DNA from: an uncultured beta proteobacterium
Lineage (GTDB): Bacteria > Pseudomonadota > Gammaproteobacteria > Burkholderiales > Burkholderiaceae_C
Assembly (NCBI GenBank): GCA_903834645.1
Contig: CAILKA010000488.1
Location: 1 to 5,071 of the forward strand
Length of the DNA stretch: 5,071 nucleotides
Reading direction: 5' to 3'
Shown: positions 1 through 5,071 of the stretch, one piece after another
Numbering within the stretch: position 1 is the first letter of the stretch
How the letters are laid out: each line of letters opens with the position of its first letter
Translations under genes and position numbers: made by a program
Notes under the pieces: model-generated
The model's database searches: none
Seen by the model: the letters and a program-made list of their open reading frames with translations, nothing else
What the model was told of the DNA's origin: nothing

Positions 1-1039
1 CCACGGCCAGCGTCTGTGCGCCCTGCGCCTCGTTGATCTCGAAGCGCGCGATGTCGGCCAGGGCCAACCCTGCGCGCTCCAGCAGCAGCCGGATGGCCGG
101 CGCCGGCCCGATGCCCATGATGTGCGGCGGCACGCCCACCACCGAGGCCGCGGCCAGGCGCGCCAGCGGCGCACGCCCGAGCGCGCGGCAGGCGGCCTCG
201 TTGCCCACCAGCGCGGCGGCGGCCGCATCGGTGAGGGCCGAGCTGTTGCCGCCGGTCTGCACACCGTCGCGAAACACCGTGCGCAGCTTGGCCAGCACCT
301 CCGGAGGCGTGGGCCGCGGGTGCGTGTCGCGGTCGGCCACCTTGGCCTTGCCCGAGAGCCGGATGCCGCGCGGGCGCAGGCCCTCGACCTCGAAGGTCTC
401 GTCGGCCACGGGCACGATCTCGCCTTCGAACCAGCCCGCCTCCTGCGCCGCCACGGCCTTGGCAAAGGAAGCCGACGCGAAGGCGTCCACCTCCTCGCGC
501 GTGAGCCCGTACTGACGCGCGAGGTTCTCCGCCGTCTGGATCATCGAGATGCCCGCTGCGCAGTCGGTCAGGGCCTCCCACATGTAGTCCTTGAAGGCCA
601 CGGGTGCACCCAGGCGGAAGCCGCCGCGGTGGTCGAAGGCGGCAATCGGGTTGCGCGTCATCGACTCGGTGCCCACGACGAGTGCCAGCGTGGCTGCGCC
701 ACACGTGATCTGCTCGCCCGCCTGCCGAAAAAGCTCGAAGCCCGTGCCGCAGATGCGCTGCACGGCCAGGGCCGGCACCTCCAGCGGCACGCCGCTGTAC
801 AGGCCGATGTGGCGCGCCACGTAGAACTGGTCGAAGCCACCCGGAGCCATGTTGCCGGCGAGCACGGAGTCCACGCGCGTGGGGTCGGTGCCGGTGCGCG
901 CGAGCACGGCGCGCGCGGCCTTGATGCCCAGGTCGATCGGGTTGGCGTCGGCGAACGCCCCCATGTAGTCGACCATCGGCGTGCGCACGCCGTCGAGGAT
1001 GTGCACGCCCTCGAAGCGCTGGAAGAGGCCCTGGGCCAT
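1..1039 (-). CDS. Thiolase family protein (acetyl-CoA acetyltransferase type), C-terminus cut off by window edge
   Basis: Expected role: thiolytic cleavage of a 3-ketoacyl-CoA by CoA (or the reverse condensation), in the cytoplasm. The reading frame is open from the ATG at 1039-1037 to the left edge, giving 346 codons; thiolases usually have about 390-430, so roughly 50-80 residues are missing, including the GHP histidine and the C-terminal CxG cysteine. Visible landmarks are an N-terminal VRTPMVDY (18-25), the nucleophile region QRICGTGFE with Cys97, a GTESMTRNP stretch, a GGNSSALTDAAA segment and INEAQGAQ near residue 335. The start is supported by AAGGA six bases upstream. It is third in the apparent operon, 54 bp after the hydratase, which fits the last step of a beta-oxidation cycle. 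The usual NEAFA motif reads NEAQG here (Asn336). Thiolase membership is secure; substrate chain length and whether the gene is intact beyond the edge are unknown. Confidence 0.93.
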   Translation of the reverse strand, partial: MAQGLFQRFEGVHILDGVRTPMVDYMGAFADANPIDLGIKAARAVLARTGTDPTRVDSVLAGNMAPGGFDQFYVARHIGLYSGVPLEVPALAVQRICGTGFELFRQAGEQITCGAATLALVVGTESMTRNPIAAFDHRGGFRLGAPVAFKDYMWEALTDCAAGISMIQTAENLARQYGLTREEVDAFASASFAKAVAAQEAGWFEGEIVPVADETFEVEGLRPRGIRLSGKAKVADRDTHPRPTPPEVLAKLRTVFRDGVQTGGNSSALTDAAAAALVGNEAACRALGRAPLARLAAASVVGVPPHIMGIGPAPAIRLLLERAGLALADIARFEINEAQGAQTLAV

Positions 1040-1093
1040 GTGGGTTCCTTGTGTGTGTCGGGTGGGCAGGGGGCGATGCGGCGGGCCCGGCCC

Positions 1094-1909
1094 TCAGCCA
1101 GGCTTGGAGACCTTGGCTGCGCGCTTCTCGAGGAACGCGCGCACGCGCTCCTTGGCCGCCTCGTCGCCCTGGGCGATGGAGGAGATGAGACTCTCCATGA
1201 AGAGGCCGTCGCTGGCCGAGAGGTCGGCGATGCGCGGCAGCGCCTGCGTGATCGCGTAGTTCGACAGCGGCGCATTGCCGGCGATGCGCTGCGCCAGCGC
1301 CAGGGCCTTGGGCAGGCCCTCGCCCTCGCCCACGAGGTAGTTCGACACGCCGAAGGCCTGCCCCTCCTGCGCGTCGAAGACGCGGCCGGTGAGCATCATG
1401 TCGGTCATGCGCGACACGCCCAGCAACCGCGAGATGCGCACCGAGCCGCCGCCGCCCACGAAGATGCCGCGCGTGCCTTCGGGCAGGCCGTAGAAGGTGC
1501 TGGATTCAGCCACGCGCAGGTGCGCTGCACTGGCGAGCTCGAGCCCGCCGCCCACGACTGCACCTTGCAGCACGGCCACCACCGGCACCGGGCCGAACTG
1601 GATCGCGTCGAAGCAGGCGTGCCAGGCACGCGAGTGGTGCAGGCCCTCGGCCACCGTGCGCTCGCTCACCTCGGAGAGGTCCAGCCCCGCGCAGAAGTGC
1701 TCGCCTTCGCCGCTGAGCACCGCCACCTTGATCGCCGCCGGGATGTTGACCCAGACGGTGTGCAGCTGCGCGAGCAGCTCGTCGCTCACCGAGTTGCGCT
1801 TGGCCGGGCGGTTCAGCCGCACGTGCAGCACGGGGCCGGCCGTCTCCAGGCGCAGCAGCGGCAGGCTCGCCAGCGGGCCGCTCGGGGCGTTCAGGGGCGT
1901 GAGTTCCAT
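1094..1909 (-). CDS. Enoyl-CoA hydratase/isomerase family protein (crotonase fold)
   Basis: A 271-residue crotonase-superfamily protein, the normal length for the family (about 255-290). It most likely hydrates a trans-2-enoyl-CoA to the 3-hydroxyacyl-CoA in the cytoplasm. The N-terminal LNRPAKRNSV (32-41) is the usual CoA-proximal motif. HFCAGLDL (71-78) and GAVVGGGLELA (116-126) give the two oxyanion-hole segments. Glu124 (in GGLELA) and Glu144 (in GLPEGTRG) correspond to the two catalytic glutamates of classical enoyl-CoA hydratase. A glycine run (VGGGGSVR, 151-158) follows and the C-terminus is basic (EKRAAKVSKPG). The ATG at 1909 has AGGA about seven bases upstream. It lies 49 bp after the ligase and 54 bp before the thiolase. 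It differs from feruloyl-CoA hydratase-lyase, which as I recall it has WCFGGGFSPL instead of a glutamate at the first site, so a hydratase is the better call. Isomerase activity cannot be excluded. Confidence 0.93.
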   Translation of the reverse strand: MELTPLNAPSGPLASLPLLRLETAGPVLHVRLNRPAKRNSVSDELLAQLHTVWVNIPAAIKVAVLSGEGEHFCAGLDLSEVSERTVAEGLHHSRAWHACFDAIQFGPVPVVAVLQGAVVGGGLELASAAHLRVAESSTFYGLPEGTRGIFVGGGGSVRISRLLGVSRMTDMMLTGRVFDAQEGQAFGVSNYLVGEGEGLPKALALAQRIAGNAPLSNYAITQALPRIADLSASDGLFMESLISSIAQGDEAAKERVRAFLEKRAAKVSKPG

Positions 1910-1958
1910 TGGGGTGTCCTAGGGGGAATGTCTTCGTGGGGGCCGCAGGCGCGCGGGG

Positions 1959-3767
1959 TCAGGCGCGAATCACGCGCGCATCGGCCGGCGTCGCATAAAG
2001 CGCCTCCACGTCTGCGGCGCGCCGCTGCAGCGTCAGGCGCTGGTTGAGATAGCCCTTGTCGGTGATCTCGCCGGCGGCCAGGCTGGGTGCATCGGGCAGC
2101 ACGAGTGCGCGCGTGGGCGCCTGCGAGGAGCCACCCGGCTCGGCCTTCAGGCGCTGCAGCGCCTGGCGGATATGCGCGGCTACCTCGTCGCCCGGCAGCG
2201 CGCGCGCCGCCTCGGTGAGGAAGACGAGCACGCCGATGTCGCCACGGTCGTGGCCGGTGACGACCACGTCCATCGCGTGCGGGGCCAGGGCCGTCACCAC
2301 CTTCAGCCGCAGCGTGCCCACCGACACCCAGGTGCCGCTGGTGAGCTTGAAATCCTCGGCCACGCGGCCGTTGAAGACGATGCCCGAGGCGGGGTCGGTC
2401 GCGTCCTGCAGGTAGCCGGCGTCTCCGATGCAGTAGTAGACCTCGTTGTCGAAAGCCGCGCGCGTGGCGGCCTCGTTGCCACGGTAGCCTGGAAAGATGT
2501 TGGGCCCGCGCACGCGCAGCTCGAGCTTGCCGCCGTTGGGCACGAACTTGATCTCCGCGCCCGGCATCGGGTTGCCGATGACGCCCGGGCCGTCGAGCTT
2601 CCAGTGCGCGAAGGTGATGGCAGGCGAGGTCTCGGTGGAGCCCCAGGAGGTGGTGAACCACACCGGCTCCTCGCGCACGCGCGAGGCCACTGCCTCCAGG
2701 CGCCGCCAGGTGGCCACTGGCATGCCGGCTCCGGCATAGAACACCATGCGCAGCCGCTCGAAGAAGCGCCGCGCCAGCGCCTCGTCGGCTTCCAGCGCCG
2801 GCAGCAGCATGTCGTAGCCCTTGGGCACGCTGAAGTACACGGTGGGCTGGATCTCGCGCAGGTGCGCCACCGTGCGGTCCACGAGGCCGGGCACCGGGCG
2901 CCCGTCGTCGATGTACATCGTGCCGCCGTACCTGAGCACGAGGTTCGTGTTGTGGTTGCCGCCGAAGGTGTGGCTCCAGGGCAGCCAGTCGAGCAGCACG
3001 GGCTTGTCGTGCGCCAGGAAGCGCAGCGTCTGGCCGATCATCTGCTGGTTGGCGCACAGCATCCGGTGGGTGTTGACGACCACCTTCGGGTGCCCGGTGG
3101 AGCCGGAGGTGAGCAGGTACTTGGCGTGGGTGTCAGGCGTGATGGCGACAAAGGCCTGCATCACGGCGGGGGTCTCGGTGGCGCTGCGCAGCGCGGCGAA
3201 ATCGAGCGCGCCGGGGTGGCTTTCGGCGCCGCAGCCGAAGACCGCGAGCGCGCGTATGGGCGCTTCGTGCAGCGGCGGCCCATAGACGGCGGCGTCCGAG
3301 CCGTAGACGAGCGCCGGCTGCAGCGCCTGCAGGATGCCGTGGATGCGGCTGAAGTCACCCCCGGCCAGGCGGCTGTAGCCGCTGCTCACGGTGCACACCG
3401 CGCGGCCGATGTGCTGGCCAGCCAGCAGCAGCACGAGGTGCTCCAGCGAGTTGTCCGAGAGCACCACGATGGGCGCGTCGGCGGCCAGCGGCAGATCCAG
3501 CAGCGCCTGCGCCACTGCACCCACCTCGCGCCGCAGGGCGGCCCAGCTCAGCACCGTCCAGCCGCCCCCAGGGGCCGGCTCGGCGAAGGCCGGGGCATCG
3601 GGCGTCTCGCGCGCCCAGCGCTCGAGCCATTCGCCCACGCAGCGCGCGTAGGGGGAAAGGGGCTCGGGCGAGCGAAGCACGAAGCTGCCGTCGGCCCGGT
3701 CCTCGCGCAGCACCGCGCGCGGCGCCAGCAGGCGCGGGTCGTCGAAGAAGCTGCTCGGGGCAGGCAT
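1959..3767 (-). CDS. fcs: Feruloyl-CoA synthase-type acyl-CoA ligase (AMP-forming)
   Basis: A 602-residue member of the ANL adenylating superfamily, closest by eye to bacterial feruloyl-CoA synthases (about 600-630 residues). Expected reaction: carboxylic acid + ATP + CoA to acyl-CoA + AMP + PPi. The phosphate-binding loop is TSGSTGHPK (220-228). A subfamily-like stretch LLDWLPWSHTFGGNHN follows (258-273), then IDDGRPVPGL (286-295) and YFSVPKGYDMLLP. GSTET (376-380) is the adenine/Mg motif with Glu379. CIGDAG holds Asp449, FNGRVAEDFKL holds Arg468, and GEITDKGYLNQR holds the likely catalytic Lys571 of the mobile C-terminal domain. The ATG at 3767 is preferred over an ATG at 3806 because AGGAG lies six bases upstream of the former and the longer start falls inside a predicted operator/promoter. 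It is first in the operon and divergent from a TetR gene. Ferulate itself is unproven; other cinnamic or aromatic acids fit as well. Confidence 0.93.
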   Translation of the reverse strand: MPAPSSFFDDPRLLAPRAVLREDRADGSFVLRSPEPLSPYARCVGEWLERWARETPDAPAFAEPAPGGGWTVLSWAALRREVGAVAQALLDLPLAADAPIVVLSDNSLEHLVLLLAGQHIGRAVCTVSSGYSRLAGGDFSRIHGILQALQPALVYGSDAAVYGPPLHEAPIRALAVFGCGAESHPGALDFAALRSATETPAVMQAFVAITPDTHAKYLLTSGSTGHPKVVVNTHRMLCANQQMIGQTLRFLAHDKPVLLDWLPWSHTFGGNHNTNLVLRYGGTMYIDDGRPVPGLVDRTVAHLREIQPTVYFSVPKGYDMLLPALEADEALARRFFERLRMVFYAGAGMPVATWRRLEAVASRVREEPVWFTTSWGSTETSPAITFAHWKLDGPGVIGNPMPGAEIKFVPNGGKLELRVRGPNIFPGYRGNEAATRAAFDNEVYYCIGDAGYLQDATDPASGIVFNGRVAEDFKLTSGTWVSVGTLRLKVVTALAPHAMDVVVTGHDRGDIGVLVFLTEAARALPGDEVAAHIRQALQRLKAEPGGSSQAPTRALVLPDAPSLAAGEITDKGYLNQRLTLQRRAADVEALYATPADARVIRA

Positions 3768-3773
3768 CGTCTT

Positions 3774-3778
3774 CTCCT
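3774..3778 (-). promoter_or_regulatory. Ribosome binding site that fixes the ligase start
   Basis: On the minus strand AGGAG is followed by six bases (AAGACG) and then ATG at 3767-3765, a near-ideal Shine-Dalgarno arrangement. It decides for the 602-residue protein over a 13-residue longer version starting at 3806, whose extra residues (MCTEPSRPRQEKT) do not resemble a family N-terminus. Confidence 0.85.
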
Positions 3779-3796
3779 GGCGGGGCCTCGATGGCT

Positions 3797-3814
3797 CCGT
3801 ACACATGTGTATGT
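3797..3814. promoter_or_regulatory. Putative TetR operator 1 (ligase-proximal)
   Basis: Reads CCGTACA-CATG-TGTATGT, an imperfect 7+4+7 inverted repeat with five of seven arm positions paired; its core TACACATGTGTA (3800-3811) is a perfect 12-bp palindrome. The same pattern recurs at 3873-3890, and aligning 3796-3813 with 3872-3889 gives 15 of 18 identical bases with all three differences in the centre. It begins 29 bp upstream of the ligase ATG, where a repressor would block the -10 region or the transcription start. That placement, the palindrome and the adjacent divergent TetR gene make it a likely binding site. Binding itself is inferred. Confidence 0.72.
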
Positions 3815-3837
3815 GTTTGGCTGGAAATGCTAAGCAA
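3808..3837 (-). promoter_or_regulatory. Candidate promoter of the ligase operon
   Basis: On the minus strand TTGCTT (3837-3832) could serve as -35 and CATACA (3813-3808) as -10, separated by 18 bp. Both match the sigma-70 consensus only partly (three of six each), so this is tentative. If right, transcription would begin near 3800, giving a leader of about 33 nt, and the -10 would lie inside operator 1. That would explain repression by occlusion and would exclude translation from the ATG at 3806. Confidence 0.35.
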
Positions 3838-3855
3838 TGCCCATGTTATGGACAT
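3837..3855. repeat. Dyad-symmetric element in the middle of the divergent promoter region
   Basis: Reads ATGCCCAT-GTT-ATGGACAT, an inverted repeat with 8-bp arms, one mismatch and a 3-bp centre. Its sequence is unrelated to the two CCGTACA-type operators, and its centre (3846) lies almost midway between theirs. It may bind a second regulator or be a chance dyad. No protein in the window is an obvious match for it other than the TetR regulator, whose better candidate sites are the flanking pair. Confidence 0.4.
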
Positions 3856-3872
3856 CCTGGTTAACCCTCTTT

Positions 3873-3890
3873 CCGTACAGTGGTGTATGG
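3873..3890. promoter_or_regulatory. Putative TetR operator 2 (regulator-proximal)
   Basis: Reads CCGTACA-GTGG-TGTATGG, an inverted repeat with six of seven arm positions paired, and nearly the same sequence as operator 1 in the same orientation. The two centres are 76 bp apart, a little over seven helical turns. This copy ends 22 bp before the TetR start codon, so it would overlap that gene's own promoter or transcription start and give autoregulation. No convincing -35/-10 pair for the regulator gene is visible; TTAACC at 3861-3866 is at best a weak -35. Confidence 0.72.
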
Positions 3891-3912
3891 AAAATGATGC
3901 CCGGGATCCATC

Positions 3913-4581
3913 ATGAATCCTGCCGATCCCACCGATGCCGCCCGGCCCCGCCGCGGCTCCGCCGCACGTTCGCGCCGCAGCGCCGCAGCCGCCTCGCACA
4001 CCGCCGATCCCGCCCGCGAGACGCTCAGCCCGCAGAGCTGGATCGACGCCGCCACCGAGGTGCTGGTGGAACACGGTATCGATCACGTGCGCGTGGACGT
4101 GCTCGCGCAGCAGCTGGACGTCACGCGGGGCAGCTTCTACTGGCACTTCCGCGACCGCGAGGCACTGCTGCGCGACGTGCTGCAGCGCTGGCGCGAGACG
4201 GCCACCGAGAACCTCACGGCGCGCCTGGAGCGCGCCCGCACCGACCCCCTGGAGCAGCTGCGCGACGTGATCTCGCTGCCCCTGCGCGGGCGCTCGGCCC
4301 GGCGCGCGGCGCGCATCGAGCTGGCTATCCGCGCCTGGGCGCGGCGCGATGCCATGGCACGCCAGGCAGTGGACGAGGCGGATGCGGCGCGCCTGGCCTA
4401 CATCGCGCAGATCTTCGGGGCGCTGGGCTTTGCTCCCGCCGAGGCACGCTCGCGCGCCTTCCTGGCCTACAGCCACAACCTGGGCGAGGCGCTGATGGCC
4501 TCGCAAGGCAGCGCCACCCAGCAGCGCGAGCGGGCGCGCTTCGTGGAGGCGCTGCTCGCGCGCGGGCGGCTCGCGCCCTGA
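3913..4581 (+). CDS. TetR/AcrR-family transcriptional regulator
   Basis: A 222-residue, all-helical, DNA-binding repressor-type protein. After a 37-residue tail rich in Ala, Arg and Ser comes the TetR N-terminal domain: helix one LSPQSWIDAATEVLVEHGI (38-56), then the helix-turn-helix VDVLAQQLDVTRGSFYWHF (61-79), with the family's hallmark SFYWHF and DREALLRDVL following. Residues from about 95 form the helical ligand-binding/dimerisation domain (ELAIRAWARRD, AYIAQIFGALGF). The ATG at 3913 has only a weak GGGA upstream; nearby ATGs at 3887, 3894 and 3897 are out of frame, and no good start lies between the tail and the HTH, so the tail is probably real. The gene diverges from the ligase operon across 145 bp holding two matched palindromes, so it most likely represses that operon and itself. 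A CoA thioester or acid substrate as inducer is an inference. Ferulate operons in pseudomonads and sphingomonads usually use MarR-type repressors instead. Confidence 0.93.
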   Translation: MNPADPTDAARPRRGSAARSRRSAAAASHTADPARETLSPQSWIDAATEVLVEHGIDHVRVDVLAQQLDVTRGSFYWHFRDREALLRDVLQRWRETATENLTARLERARTDPLEQLRDVISLPLRGRSARRAARIELAIRAWARRDAMARQAVDEADAARLAYIAQIFGALGFAPAEARSRAFLAYSHNLGEALMASQGSATQQRERARFVEALLARGRLAP

Positions 4582-4591
4582 GGGGCCTCAG
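4578..4591. terminator. Short inverted repeat spanning two convergent stop codons
   Basis: CTGAG-GGGC-CTCAG forms a 5-bp stem with a 4-base loop. It contains the TGA of the TetR gene (4579-4581) and, on the other strand, the TGA of the hydrolase gene (4590-4588). There is no T-tract on either side, so it is a weak candidate for a bidirectional terminator and may simply follow from two facing TGA codons. Confidence 0.25.
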
Positions 4592-5071
4592 CCCTCCAGC
4601 GTGCGCCACATCTCCAGGTCGCGCTCGGCCGTCCAGATGCGCGGGTCGGGGTGGCGCGTGGCCTCGTCGTAGGCGCGCGTGACGTCGAAGGGCATGCAGT
4701 GGTCGAAGATCACCCAGTGCCCGTAGCGCGGCTTGAGCGCCTCGTAGGTCTCGCGGTAGACGGCCTTGAGGTCGCGCCCGGCGGCGGCACCCGCGCGCAC
4801 GCTCGCCCACACGTCGCGCACGAACTCGCGCGTGACCTGCAGGCCCTTTTGCACCTGCGCCTCGCCCTTGAGCGCCGGGCCGCGCCCGGGCACGAGGGCC
4901 AGCGGCTGCAGCGCCGCGATGCGCTCCAAGGTCTGCGGCCAGTCCTGGAAGTAGGCGTCGCCCGCGTAGGGCGTGGCGTCGAACTCCACGAGGTCGCCCG
5001 AGAGCATCGCGCGCTCGCCGGGCAGCCACACCACCGTGTCGCCCTTGGTGTGGCCGCGCCCGAGCTGCAGC
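4588..5071 (-). CDS. Metallo-beta-lactamase-fold hydrolase, N-terminus beyond window edge
   Basis: The C-terminal 160 residues of an MBL-fold hydrolase are visible; the frame stays open to the right edge, so the start and the HxHxDH metal motif lie outside. Near the edge, LGRGHTKGDTVVWLP gives the third metal-ligand His (visible residue 7), and MLSGDLVEF gives the bridging Asp (residue 26). The segment LVPGRGPAL (59-67) aligns with the usual PGHG motif but has Arg (codon 4884-4882) where most family members carry the last metal-binding His. The tail contains IFDHCMPFDVTRAYDEA and PRIWTAERDLEMW, which I associate with a distinct betaproteobacterial MBL group of unassigned substrate. An internal GTG at 5034 would remove essential motifs, so it is not the start. 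It faces the TetR gene with 6 bp between stops, so it belongs to another transcription unit and need not share its pathway. Family is sure; function is unknown. Confidence 0.87.
   Translation of the reverse strand, partial: LQLGRGHTKGDTVVWLPGERAMLSGDLVEFDATPYAGDAYFQDWPQTLERIAALQPLALVPGRGPALKGEAQVQKGLQVTREFVRDVWASVRAGAAAGRDLKAVYRETYEALKPRYGHWVIFDHCMPFDVTRAYDEATRHPDPRIWTAERDLEMWRTLEG

Noticed and set aside
1083..1093. Inverted repeat GGGCCCGGCCC just after the hydratase stop
   Set aside because: The centre is a single base, too short for a hairpin loop, there is no T-tract, and the operon appears to continue into the thiolase; it is probably chance in GC-rich sequence.
1910..1958. Possible promoter or terminator between the ligase and the hydratase
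   Set aside because: The 49-bp gap is G/C-rich with no -10/-35 pair and no stem-loop followed by T residues; only a ribosome binding site for the hydratase is seen.
122..2047. Long plus-strand open frame (641 codons) opposite the thiolase and hydratase
   Set aside because: It is Arg/His/Ala/Gly-rich without any recognisable domain and lies antisense to two well-supported genes; high-GC codon bias produces such open shadow frames.
3768..3806. Longer ligase start at the ATG at 3806
   Set aside because: That ATG is part of the TACACATGTGTA palindrome, has no good ribosome binding site, and likely lies at or upstream of the transcription start; the ATG at 3767 has AGGAG at ideal spacing.
2172..3833. 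Long plus-strand open frame (553 codons) opposite the ligase
   Set aside because: Composition is His/Arg/Ala/Gly-rich with no family motif, and the minus strand here encodes a complete, motif-rich CoA ligase.
3859..3866. GGTTAACC palindrome in the intergenic region
   Set aside because: Only 8 bp and not repeated elsewhere in the window; not distinguishable from chance.
3355..4506. Minus-strand open frame (383 codons) crossing the intergenic region and the TetR gene
   Set aside because: It overlaps both the ligase (other frame) and the TetR gene (antisense), shows no domain, and would run through the paired operators.
4325..5029. Minus-strand open frame (234 codons) overlapping the hydrolase and TetR genes
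   Set aside because: An out-of-frame shadow of the MBL hydrolase; Arg/Ala-rich with no motif, while the alternative frame carries GHTKGD and SGDL.

Overview
The window is very GC-rich with strong G/C preference at third codon positions. Its gene families and protein style point to a betaproteobacterium of the Burkholderiales, most likely Comamonadaceae (for example the Acidovorax/Variovorax/Delftia group). That placement is an inference from composition and remembered protein resemblance, not from a search. It reads as a chromosomal catabolic locus. I see no mobile element, CRISPR array or RNA gene.

Layout. From about 3767 leftwards to the edge, three genes on the minus strand form an apparent operon: a feruloyl-CoA-synthase-type acyl-CoA ligase (1959-3767), an enoyl-CoA hydratase/isomerase of the crotonase fold (1094-1909), and a thiolase cut off by the left edge (1-1039). 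The gaps between them are 49 and 54 bp and each gene has its own ribosome binding site. A 145-bp divergent intergenic region (3768-3912) follows. Then comes a TetR-family regulator on the plus strand (3913-4581), and a metallo-beta-lactamase-fold hydrolase on the minus strand (4588-5071) that is cut off by the right edge. The last two genes converge with only 6 bp between their stop codons.

How it may work. The ligase activates a carboxylic acid, plausibly a hydroxycinnamate-like or other aromatic acid, to its CoA thioester. The crotonase hydrates the enoyl-CoA, and the thiolase cleaves a 3-ketoacyl-CoA to release acetyl-CoA. This is the core of a beta-oxidation-like, CoA-dependent side-chain shortening. 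The 3-hydroxyacyl-CoA dehydrogenase step is not in view and may lie beyond the left edge. The crotonase carries both glutamates of a true hydratase and does not look like the hydratase-lyase (Ech/HCHL) of the vanillin route.

Regulation. The best non-coding signal is a pair of near-identical imperfect palindromes (3797-3814 and 3873-3890, 15 of 18 aligned bases identical across 3796-3813 and 3872-3889). One lies just upstream of the ligase start and one just upstream of the TetR start. They are good candidates for TetR operators controlling both divergent promoters. A different, longer dyad (3837-3855) sits between them. No complete undescribed system is evident. The items most worth checking are the operator pair, the middle dyad, the substrate of the pathway and an arginine where the hydrolase family usually has a metal-binding histidine.
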